Shown here piece after piece: positions 11,590 to 21,384 of a DNA stretch of 64,000 bases (position 1 is the stretch's first letter; the number at the start of each line of letters is the position of its first letter). Location of the stretch: NCBI GenBank assembly GCA_963573385.1, contig CAUYLG010022205.1, positions 62,001-126,000 of the forward strand, in the 5' to 3' direction. Origin of the DNA: Cacajao melanocephalus. Lineage: Eukaryota > Chordata > Mammalia > Primates > Pitheciidae. The notes beneath the pieces were generated by a model that was given only the letters and a program-made list of their open reading frames with translations, was not told the DNA's origin and did no database searches. The translations under genes were made by a program, and so were the position numbers.

Positions 11590-11621
11590 ATGGCTGCAAC
11601 TTGGAGTTTACTCTGCCTAAG
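11590..11621 (+). other. Candidate alternative first coding exon (unproven)
   Basis: An ATG at 11590 is immediately preceded in frame by a TAG stop. It opens ten codons (MAATWSLLCL) and then AAG meets GTGAGT, a consensus splice donor at 11622. Two bases remain after the last full codon, so the phase equals that of FRMPD4 exon 1 and joining to the same acceptor would stay in frame. The start context is poor (T at -3, G at +4). The motif could be chance: no transcript was consulted, and the 9-base donor match alone is expected at a modest rate in 64 kb. Confidence 0.25.
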
Positions 11622-12267
11622 GTGAGTGTTTATGTTTCTGTGTTTTTGCTTCTCGGGCAAGGTTTTGTTTTGTTTTTTTTCTTCCTTGTTCCCTTCACCC
11701 ACGGCTCAGTTTGCAAAAGCAGCTCGCTCTGCATGCCAAACCCCATTCTCATCCTCCTCTTCCCTTAGATTCCGAGCCGGCTTATTAGCCTCTGCATCAC
11801 GGGCTCCTGGGACCCTCCGCTCTATTACCCTCAAGGAGGGAACAGCTGTGTTCATCCCTCTACCCTCAAATGCCTTGGGTTGGGTTCTTATTTGGCCGAC
11901 ACTTCCGCGGTGCTGCTGTCCAAAGACACACCTTCCTAGCCAGCCCAGTGGTCACGTCTCGCCAGCGCGGTTCGGGAGAAGCAGTGGGAACTCTGCGCTC
12001 CCCAAATCGAACCCGCTGCGCCGGGCATCTCCCTTCCCTTTCCCTTGACAAACGACCCAGCCTCAATCATCCCTGCTCCTTCCGATTGCTAGTTTTGTTT
12101 ACGGAGCAAACCGAGGCTTTAGGCAACCTGCGGTTGCACGGCTCTATTTCGGCTTGGAGAGGGAGGGGTAGCGTTCACAGTTCTCCAGTGTGCCATAGAC
12201 TGTTAGACCAGATCCTTCAGATCTGGAGGCACGCGCAGCGGGTGACAGGAGAGTGCCCCCTCCCCCC

Positions 12268-12285
12268 GGGCGGGTGGGGGTTGGG
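12268..12285 (+). promoter_or_regulatory. G-quadruplex motif
   Basis: Four G-runs of at least three with loops of 1, 1 and 2 bases (GGG C GGG T GGGGG TT GGG). Short loops favour a stable quadruplex. It lies on the non-template strand in the CpG island, preceded by a C-rich run (12256-12267). Confidence 0.7.
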
Positions 12286-12505
12286 AGAGGAGTCGGGACT
12301 TGGCTTGGGGAAGGAGGCAGGGAGGCAGCTGCAGTGCTGCGAGGAGTGCGTGCGCGTGTGCCCAGCTCGCCTGCCGCCTCCCGGCTCCGTCTGCGCTCCT
12401 CGGTGCGCGGGGCACGGGGTTCCGAGGGCCGGGAAGCCAGAGCAGCGCCTCTCGCCCAGGTCTCGCTTCCCCGGACGCCCAGCCGTCCCCGGGGCCAGAG
12501 CGCAC

Positions 12506-12515
12506 GGGGCGGGGC
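12506..12515 (+). promoter_or_regulatory. GC box (Sp1/KLF-type site)
   Basis: ggggcggggc is a consensus GC box, about 310 bases upstream of the main ATG. Binding is inferred from the motif only. Confidence 0.6.
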
Positions 12516-12745
12516 GCGAGACCCGGGCCGCGCTCTCCGCCCCCGCCTCTCGCGCCCTGCCTGGCTCCCTCTCCATTGAGTTTTCCTGCCGCGGGTGCCC
12601 ATCAATGGTCCTGCTCGGGGATGCACACGCAGCTCGCGGCCGGAGGGGGGTAGTAGCCGCCGCCTCCAGGTGCAGACTCTCCGGGGCCGCCGCCGCCACC
12701 CGCTGTCGCCGCAACTCGAGCCCCGGGCGCACTGAGGTCCTGGCC

Positions 12746-12778
12746 ATGGGGCTGCCGAGGCTGCTGGTGCTGGCGTGA
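12746..12778 (+). CDS. Upstream ORF in the presumed 5' leader
   Basis: ATG GGG at 12746 opens a ten-codon frame, MGLPRLLVLA, ending at TGA. The context is strong (G at -3, G at +4). It closes 46 bases before the FRMPD4 ATG and lies in a different frame. If the transcript starts upstream of 12746, scanning ribosomes would meet this ORF first, and it could reduce translation of the main frame. An earlier weak-context ATG in the same frame lies at 12605. Whether it is in the mature transcript depends on the true start site. Confidence 0.5.
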   Translation: MGLPRLLVLA

Positions 12779-12824
12779 GAAGGGGCGACGGAGTTGTCGC
12801 GCTCGGGGGTCCCCGGCTGCCTGC

Positions 12825-12865
12825 ATGGATGTCTTCAGCTTTGTGAAGATTGCAAAGCTCTCCAG
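12825..12865 (+). CDS. FRMPD4: FRMPD4 coding exon 1 (N-terminus), partial gene
   Basis: The ATG at 12825 begins MDVFSFVKIAKLS, followed by two bases (AG) of a split codon and then GTAGGG, a splice donor. This matches my memory of the FRMPD4 N-terminus, whose next residue, Ser, can be completed from AG. The same frame has a TAG stop at 12654-12656 and no ATG between, so this is the first in-frame start; its context is weak (T at -3, G at +4). FRMPD4 (Preso) is a neuronal scaffold with WW, PDZ and FERM domains. It binds PSD-95 at excitatory synapses and promotes dendritic spine growth, and it has been linked to X-linked intellectual disability. All domains are encoded by later exons outside this window, so only the first 13 codons are present. 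The surrounding CpG island supports a genuine promoter-proximal exon. The true 5' end of the exon is not determinable here. Confidence 0.88.
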
Positions 12866-12975
12866 GTAGGGGCTGCGCGGGTTCCGTTTGCACTCAGGGC
12901 CGCTGCCGCCGGCAAGTTGGTACCTTATTTTTCGGGAGGCTGGGTAGAAGCAAAAGCTGGAAAGCGCTGCGGGGT

Positions 12976-15900
12976 TTAAGATAAGACTGAAACGAAGTGG
13001 CCAGGGGCTGCCACATTGAACTTATTTCTCACTGACTGGTGAGGCTTGTGTAGCTACGGGTGTAGACCACACACAGAGAGGTACACACACGCCCTCACCA
13101 ACACACCGATATTCACGACAGTTTGTTTTCCCTAAGGAAAAGCCCCAGTAGTGCTTGGGGTCCCATGTATAATTCAGGGCTAAGAGAAGGTGGTTGTAAT
13201 TGCTACTGCTAGGGAAAGCCAGAAGTGCTTAGAGCTTGGGTGCCTGCCTTTCAAGCTGAAGAGACCAAAAGTGCCGCTCTTCCCCCTACTCCTAAATTAA
13301 ACCTCCACACCCCCACAAAGTCAGCGCCTAGGCTGACCAGGTGCTCCCAGTGGTAACCTAGATGGTGAGGTCATGGAGATAGAAAAGAAAGACTTTCAGC
13401 CTTTTTTTTTTTTTTTCTCGTAACTATGTTCTTAAACCTTGAAAGATTTAGAAATTTTCTTCTAAGTGGCCGTGTTGTTAAAACAGTAGCTAAACCTAAA
13501 TAATCAATTCAGACAGATTTCTTGAATAGTACTGAAAAAGGAGGAACATTTCCACACTTGGGCCGTCTAGGTGTTGCCTGGCCAGAGCACTCCTCTAGGT
13601 CTTCTACCCTGCTTATGCTTCCAAAGTCTTCACTGGAGCCAGAGTAAGGTCTGTGGTTCTTGCTGTGTGGCATTAACTGGGAAGAGCCAGTTAGGAGAGG
13701 TCTTAGAAAACCATGCCCAACCTTCTCTGCCCCTGGAGCTCTTTATAGCAGTTACCACCAGGACATAGGAGGTAGACAGTTGGATTTTTCCAGGATGTAG
13801 CTTAAAAACTTACTTGCAGTATGGACAGAATAATCCCAGATTTTCCTTCAGTCCTGAGTATCAGAGTGAGATATGTTGATTACATCAGGCAGGGATGAGC
13901 AGCTTCCAATAGCCCGAGGTAGAAATGTGCGTTGATTTTGTTTTATTAAATTACATTTAGACCACTTCAGAAAGGTTATGTTTGGATGTTGCCATTCTCT
14001 CCTACATCTACAGGTCTTTGTTCTTCCTGCCCATCTCCACCTTCCCTCTCTACTAACATGGGCCAGTCTTCATGCCACAAGCAGATTTCCCCAGGGAGAC
14101 GGGCCCAGCACAACTTACTCTAGGTAGACTGGAGATATACAGTTGATGGGTAAATACCTTTGTCTTAGAGCAGCTGAGGAAGAGGTGTTGTCCTGCAGAT
14201 CAGAAGACTGATGTGTTAAGCAGTGGATGAATGTGGTATGGCAAATTGTTTGCTTTCAAGCTGATCTCATAGAGGGCCATCGCTTCACACCGCTTTTCTA
14301 TTAACTTCCTGCATGCTTCTGCCTAGGGCTAGTTTCTAAACAGCTGTCAAATAATGAAGCAGCTGTGGGCAAGTTTAGAGATTGAGTGGTATGCTCTGTG
14401 TGATGGACAGAGATACTGCTAAAGGGAAAGGGAAGTTCAACCGACAGTATAGTTCAAAGTAACTAGGATACTTTTTGGTGGCCTCAGATGCTAAAAACAG
14501 ATTAACGAAACATCTAGAGCGTTGATTTAGTCCTTAAACTTAGGAGCTTTGGAGAGGACTGTGTCATTGAAAAGATGTTTTATATTCTTTTTACTAAATT
14601 CTAGGATGCCTACCTGATATTCACAAATCGGAGTTTTTGCAAAACTCAAGCCAGGCTGTGGGGAGATTAGCATCTTATTTTAAAGAGAGTTTAAAATTTA
14701 GTAAATGAGTGTGAGTTTCACTTTCTATCCTTAATGTGATCCAGTAGAGTGTTTATTCGAAAGATAGAAGGTGCAAATGTTCTGAGCTGATGTGCCGATT
14801 AGATTAAGAAGTCTTCCATCCACAGAATTCTTCCTTTTCCTCAGTGTGAGCACAAGGATGGTCCCTAAGCTGAGATAGAAATACCTTTAGAGGGTCATCA
14901 GCATGTAAAAACACATGTTTGCAGTTGCTTGTTTCTGCCTTGGGAGGAAGAAAATCTTGTATGTGTTTTAAACACTGTTACAAAAATCAAGTTCTTTTCT
15001 CAAAGGTGAGGTATAAAAGTGCTTATACTGCAGGATTTTCCTGATTTCAGAATGGATAATCTTCCTAAAGGATTTAGCTTTGATCAGCATGGTTGCTTGA
15101 ATGCTTAAAATTCTCTTGGTTTAGAGGCAAACACATGTAGTTACCCTGGGTCTTGGCCTTGCCTTTGGTTCCTGCAAACTTGAGTTTCTAAATGTTAATT
15201 CAGAAAGCATATATTGGAAGTGATATTTGCTTAGTGTTCTATCTGTGAGTAAAGACAGTGTGATTACAGAGAATTCTAAGAGAATATTAATCGACACTGG
15301 AATAAGTAAACTGCATATTTTGACTTTTTAAAGTGTCTACATGTAACTGCTTCCAGAATCTATGCCCTTGTAATCGTGGGAAAAATCAGAATTCACATTG
15401 CCCCTCAAGAACCCAGTACCATTAAAAAAAAGTTGCTGCCAAGTGTTGGAATAGCCGGCAAGTAGTTGGGACCCTTTACCTCATCTGTTAGTTATGACCC
15501 TTGATTGCATCCTTCCTGGGTGGCACAGTGTGTCATGGTACTATCTGGAAATGATTTTTCCTGTTCTTCTAATTTTCTGGTTCTTAAACTGTTTGATAGT
15601 TTACATGCAGCTTTACTTCACCGTTTCCTTGGTAACAGTTCTATATCATTTTCCATCCTTGTAGATGAGAGCATTACAGATGATTGCTTTATAAACCAGT
15701 AATAGTATAAAAACAGGCATATATTTTTATTGTTACTGCTCTTTGTATTGACTATTTTATTTGTGAAACAGATGCATTCTTTCAAATGTTTATAGAAGAA
15801 TGCAGTCCAGTAGAAAAACATATGATTATGCCCCTTTTGCCTGAGGGAGATGATTTAAGATCCAAAACTCATAAGGATGTTATTAAATTGAATGATATGT

Positions 15901-17013
15901 TCATAGATTGAGTCCCTGATTTGACTTCTTTAAGCAAAACGATTGACTTGATGATAATGATTGAGTCCCCGTTATTGATATGAAGATGATTTCTTATAGT
16001 AGTAGGTAAATTTGGGGAATGCTTTATTTTGCATGTTCTTATAGTTGCATGAGTTATTTTGTGGTATGTAGCAGTGACTAATATCTGTCATAATGAAGAA
16101 TGCTAATTTTGTTGCAAGTATCTTACATTTGAGGAAAAATACAAAATATGCATGTATAATTTCCTTAGATTTTTATGTCAAATCTATTTAGATACTACTA
16201 AACTTCTGTCTTTTACCTTTACCTTGTTCAGAATTAAATATTTCCCAGGGAAAAGGGGAAGCTAAAGAAGTAATGCGAAAGGTCAAAGTTTTCCCATATC
16301 TGCTATTTTTATCGAGTAATTGTATTAATATTGCTGATAATAGTGAGCTCTGGAGACTAGCAATGAAAAACCTCCAAAGACTCTGGATTTGAATTTTATT
16401 AAAAATGCTACTTGCTCATCTTCTGAGTCCTTTCTAAGTTCTGCTGATTTTTGTAGCTGTCAGGAGGTGAAGTGATGAACAGTTTCATAACAGAACTAGA
16501 TTCCTGTTTTAGGAATATTTAACTCTAGTTTCCCAAGGGTTGCTAGTTTGAAGCTGTGAAAGTTTAGTTGCTCACAGTTCTGGGAAGAAGGCATCTAGTT
16601 CAGGGTTTGTACCATTTCAAGCATCTTTCTCTTATTGTCTGGGGCAAGTGAGTTTCACCTTCTTGCTATCAGAATTTGGTAAAGACTGTCAGCTGCAGTG
16701 AAACTTACTTGTACTTTAAATGCATGACCTGGAAAGTTTCACGTTCTGCTTATGGTCCTTCCAGCTGTTCATTCTCTCCCTTTATACACACATAACACTG
16801 TTCAACTTTAGTACTTTGTTATTTCACTTGGGGTTAACCCTGGAAGTTTAGCTGGGAGAAAACATATATTATTGGTAAACTAGAAATGTACCTTTACGGA
16901 ATGAACTTGAAATGACTGGTTTCACACTTGACTTAATAAGAAAACTCAAGACCATTTAAAAAATTTGTTGAAGCATACAGTCTTGAAATCTACCACCCTT
17001 ACCATCATGAACA
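12976..17013. other. Repeat-poor proximal intron
   Basis: About 4 kb next to the promoter in which I recognise no Alu, L1, LTR or DNA transposon. There is only an isolated poly(T) run near 13402-13417 and short AC-rich text near 13070-13090. Freedom from old insertions next to a neuronal promoter may reflect constrained regulatory sequence, but that is inference. Open frames here (for example 13571-13768) are short and unremarkable. Confidence 0.5.
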
Positions 17014-17021
17014 GGCTAAAC

Positions 17022-17325
17022 CAGGGGTTGGCACACTGTGGCCTATGAGCCAAATCTGGCTTGCTGTTATGGCACAGACTGTGAGCAAAGAATGGTTTAT
17101 TTTTAAATGGTTCAAAAATATCAAGAAAAGAATAATACGAAATTAAAATTGCATTCTCCATAAATAAAGTTTTATTGGAACGCATGTCCATCCATTTGTG
17201 TGTCATCTATGGCTGCATTTGCCTGACAACAGCAAAGTTGAATAGATGCCACAGAGACCTTATGGCCCACGAAGCCTAAAATATTTACTGTCTGGCTCTT
17301 TATAGAAAAAGTTAGCTGACCCATG
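17022..17325 (+). mobile_element. MER1/MER58-type hAT-Charlie element
   Basis: Begins caggggttggcacactgtgg and ends agttagctgacccatg, the family's terminal inverted repeats. The core includes ataaataaagttttattgga and cctaaaatatttactgtctgg. Flanks ggctaaac (17014-17021) and ggttaaac (17326-17333) match at 7 of 8 bases, as expected for the 8-bp hAT target duplication. Non-autonomous, non-coding. Confidence 0.88.
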
Positions 17326-17333
17326 GGTTAAAC

Positions 17334-18413
17334 AATGCCTTTTCCGGTTTTTACTCTTTATCATTATCAGCACACATGTGGGCACACACACGTCAAATTG
17401 AGCATATTATAATAAATACTTGAATTCACTGATGCACGTTGCTGACTAATATAGACCTTATCTTTATTGAAACTTCTGATCTCAAATTACGTATTGAACT
17501 GTCGGAAACTGACCAGTAGAAGTGGACATAATTGTCCTACTGGTTTCTCGAACTTGGGAAAATTATGCATGCTTATTCTTCGGTCATTAAGTTGACCTGA
17601 TTTTTTGGGGGAGCTGGAGAATTACCTGTTAGGGTGATGTCTGCCTTCCATTAAACATCCAGTTCAAAGTGGGTGGAAAAAGAATGGGTGATACTACTTG
17701 TATAGCCTCAACCAATGTGTGCCAGTGAACTGGTAATCAAGTAAACGGGAGAAAGCCTAGTATTTCCTTACAGTACACTTGAGCCATCTGGTCCTAATGG
17801 CTAATGACCTTCACTAATCTGTTTCCAAATGGAAATAAAACTAGATAAGTAGATTTAGTTGTAGGCAGAGGAATGGAGGTAGGCTGTATCAATTTGAAGT
17901 TGAGTTTAATCTAACTTTCCTATGATTTGACTGAAAGCATTGTAATGAAAAACCATAGACTACCTTTAGTTCTTTACAGCAAAAACATATCAAAAGTATG
18001 CTGCCTTGCTTCTGAGTAATTTAGGTCATTATGTACTTAAACTCTGAAAATTATCTCGAAGAAATCTAAGCCTTAGTTTTAGATAACAAAGTTAACATTC
18101 CCATTTTTCCTTTCCTGGCAAAGAGATGAGAAGTGTTTTCTGCCAGAACTGTTCTTTCAGAAATATATTTTCAGGTATGGTTTACAGAATTTGGCATAGG
18201 ATAAATAGTCTATACTAAATAATTAGTGACTGAAGTCATATGCAATTCATTCTAACATTTGTTGCAAACAAATTGTCGTATTTGTTTAGCTGAACAATTA
18301 ACGTGTCAGTACTTCCTTCTTGAATGTAAAGGAATGCACACGTTAAAAGTGAATAGCCTGCTCTTGGACTTGGTCTCAGAGAATAAACTTTTATTTTTGT
18401 TTTGACATTTGAA
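17334..18413. other. Intronic DNA, nothing recognised
   Basis: No repeat family or exon recognised. Confidence 0.4.
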
Positions 18414-18414
18414 G

Positions 18415-18452
<38 letters not shown>
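18414..18452 (+). repeat. (TA)n microsatellite
   Basis: About 39 bases of alternating TA/GTA text, nearly pure over the last 30. Likely polymorphic. Confidence 0.92.
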
Positions 18453-18454
<2 letters not shown>

Positions 18455-19215
18455 GTAATTGATGGTTAAAAAGTCATCAACTTGTTTTTATAAGGAGTCT
18501 CTGTTTTACTCCTTAAGCTCAACGAGTAAAGTTATGATGATATTAAAATGATTTTTTATAGATGTAAGTTTTTATTTTAGGAAGTCCTCTTTTTGAATGC
18601 CAGGAAAACACAATTATTTCTATGAAAGAAATGTTTCCAAAGTTTGAAAATGAAAAGTAATTTCCCTACAATTACAATGTACTATATGATTTTAATTTTT
18701 ATTTCGGTTATTTTTTATAGGCTTCGTATGTTTTATGAGATTTGCTTAATTGAAAATAAGAACATGATTACCCGACAAAGATGAGGGTCAAAGAAAGCAG
18801 TAGGCAAAAGTTCATAAAACTAATGTTAACATTTTCCGAATGAATGTAGGAATGAGTGTATTTTTCTACTGAACTGCCACAGCTATTTAACTGGTCAGAG
18901 CCTGGTGTGGGGGAGAACATGCAGCCATCTGGCTAATTCAAGGCTATTGTATTGATTCTACATTGATTTGGAAAAAAAAAAAAAAAAGAGGCAAATATCT
19001 AGGACTCCAGTTACAAGAACCATTGTAAAATCACCATGGTCAGTATTTGTCTCTTTTGAAATTCACGATCCTTGTCACCAGTCTTTACCCCAGTACAGGA
19101 GCGGTTAGCAGTCTCAGGTATACAGTGATGGAGTCTGGAATTAGTTTTGGTGTAAATCTCAAGCATGCCCAAGTGAATTATGGCCCAGGGCAATGTCCCA
19201 CTTTATGGCCTATGG
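18453..19215. other. Intronic DNA, nothing recognised
   Basis: AT-rich, with a lone poly(A) run at about 18971-18987; no family assigned. Confidence 0.4.
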
Positions 19216-19437
19216 CCTGGGCTGGCAAATTGTAACCTATCTGATGTGTTTACTTATTTTAGAAAGCTTTATGGCCATTTTAATAAATAAAGTTTTATTG
19301 AAACACAGCCATGCCCTTTTGTTTCTATACTACGGCTGATCTTGGGAGTGTTGGATAGCTGTGACGGAGACCACATGGCTTGCAAAACCTAAAATATTTA
19401 CTCTCTGCCCTTTACATGGGTAGTTTACTGTTCTTTG
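19216..19437 (+). mobile_element. MER1/MER58-type hAT-Charlie element, diverged
   Basis: Text such as ggctggcaaattgtaac, ataaataaagttttattg, aaacacagccatgccc and aaacctaaaatatttactc follows the family from end to end, though the terminal repeats are eroded. Confidence 0.75.
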
Positions 19438-19816
19438 ATCTCTCTGCCCAGTACTCAAATTTCCCTTTGCGGCAGTCTGGGTGTCAGCCTCCTTTACTAG
19501 CAGGAGGAAGGATGGATATGGTTGGAAGTTCACCCTTTACACAGTCAGGGTATACTTGCCAGCCCCTCTCTGGGGGACTTAAACTGTCAGCACTTACAAT
19601 ACCACTTGTAGGTTAACTTAGGAGGTTTATAAAGTGAAAATTGGATCCTCTCTGTCCCCTCTGTCTACCTGTTTTAAAGGCAAAAATCCATCTTTATTTT
19701 TGCCCTTTTGGGTTTGACCCAATTCACTTGGTTCCTTTGAGAACAATATATCTCGACATTTGTTATTCCTCCTTTCCAGCCTTAACTTCCTATTCAACAC
19801 CAAACACACATGTGTA

Positions 19817-19843
19817 TACACACACACACACACACACACACAC
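19817..19843 (+). repeat. (CA)n microsatellite
   Basis: About 13 CA units preceded by acacacatgtgtata. Confidence 0.93.
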
Positions 19844-20514
19844 CCCTACCTCTAACCATGTTGAACTTTTTAGAAGTTCTAAAAAGCACCACACTCTGAG
19901 CCTTTGCATAAACCCTTCACTTTGTCTGGAACAATCTTTATCTTGCCTCCTTTACACCTGGAAAATTCCCATCTATCTTTTATGTTTCAGCTTTTAATCT
20001 AAGGTTGTTCCATGTCACCTTCTCCAGCCTCCCAATTCTGGGTTAAATAGCTCAACTGACATCTTTCATTAGTGAAGATAATTTCACTGCTTTAACAGAT
20101 TAACCCCTCAATTTTTAAGGGCTTATTTCTTGTTTGCTTGATGCACAAAACAGGTATTCCTGATGGTGTGGGGGAGCTCTGCTATGTTCAGCCATTCTGA
20201 GAACCTGGACCGTAGGACTTTCTCATCTCAGTATGATATCGAAGGTTGTCTAAACATCCATATTCAGCTGACAGATGAGTGGAGAGAATGGTAGAAGATT
20301 GGGTACAGGGTTTTTAAGGGTCATGCCCAGAATTAAAGTATACCATTCTACCCTCATTCCATTAGGCAGAACTCTGACCCTGTGTAACTGTGAGGCAAGC
20401 TGGGAAATTTAGTCCAACTGTGCACCGTATCTATGCTGGACATCTCATGCCCTGCTCTTTTCATAACATTTCTTCGTTATATGGTAGACTGCACTTTTGT
20501 TCCCAATTATTAAA

Positions 20515-20910
20515 CCTTCCCTGAGTCCAAGCCTTTTCTGTGTGACATTATAGTTCTACCTGCTAGAGGTGGAGAGTACTTCTTTGCCTCATTGCTGTTG
20601 GGCTTGGCCAAGTGACTTGCTTTGGCCAGTGGAATATGGACAGAAGACAGGGTATCTGTTTTGGTAAAAAGTGTTTGGTAGGAGAATGCCTTTGAGGCAT
20701 TGTACATTTCTTAAAAAAAAGAATGTAAAAAGCAAAAAGCTCTTAAAATTGCTATATGAAGAACTGCCTAGTTTAACCTGTTGGTCCTAGAAGCTAGATT
20801 CATGTGGCTCAGGACCATCAGGCAAACATGTGAGCATGAAAACAGATGTTTATTCTTATATGACACTGTGTTATGCAGCATTGTTGTGGCAGTGGCTGAC
20901 TGGTATAGAT
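20515..20910 (+). repeat. Possible old LTR/MaLR-like repeat, family not assigned
   Basis: Text such as ccaagtgacttgctttggccagtgg and acactgtgttatgcagcattg resembles a widespread old interspersed repeat, probably LTR class. It ends near tggctgactggtatag. I cannot name the family with certainty. Confidence 0.35.
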
Positions 20911-21384
20911 TGTATTATAATTGAGTCCAGTTTTGTCTGTGTCTCCTTTGAGAACTCTTCAAGGGCAAATCCCCTTGTATTAAACCTCCTTGTTTTATAG
21001 GACATACAGGGGTGCCTGGTTTCATTGCACTTTGGTTTATTGGTGCCTTACAGATATTGCACATTTTATGAATTGAAGGTTTGTGCCAACTCCACATCAA
21101 GCAATTCTATCAGCACCATGTTTTCAACAGCATGTGCTCATTTCGAGTCTGTGTCATATTTTTCTTTAATATTACTCTATGTGTTATGGTGATCTGTGAT
21201 CGGTAATCTTTGATGTTACTACTGGAATTGTTCGATGTTACTGTTGGAATTGTTTTGGGCTGTCATGAACCACACATATACGACGGCAAACTTAATTGAT
21301 AAATGGTATGTGTGTTCTGACTGATGTACCAACTAGCCATTCCTCCATGTCTGTCCTTCTCCTCAGTCTCTCCTATTCCTTGAG

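Larger units (their letters stand above)
11890..12975. promoter_or_regulatory. FRMPD4: CpG island and promoter of FRMPD4
   Basis: CG dinucleotides are frequent here and rare in the rest of the window. There are two lobes: a smaller one at about 11890-12030 and a dense one at about 12220-12975, with a CpG-poorer gap between. The island covers the presumed 5' untranslated region, coding exon 1 and the first hundred bases of the intron. No TATA box is evident, as is common for island promoters with dispersed start sites. The exact transcription start cannot be read from sequence. Confidence 0.88.

Noticed and set aside
11870..12778. 302-codon plus-strand open frame through the CpG island
   Set aside because: GC-rich islands have few stops by chance. 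Its composition is Arg/Ala/Gly/Pro-rich, it shows no domain, and other frames on both strands are open over the same stretch. Only its last ten codons are kept, as a possible upstream ORF.
12144..12893. Minus-strand 249-, 176- and 100-codon open frames in the island
   Set aside because: Same compositional cause. They mirror the plus-strand frame and have no recognisable domain.
13402..13417. Isolated poly(T) run as a possible Alu or retrocopy tail
   Set aside because: No Alu, L1 or processed-gene sequence adjoins it and no flanking direct repeats are evident.
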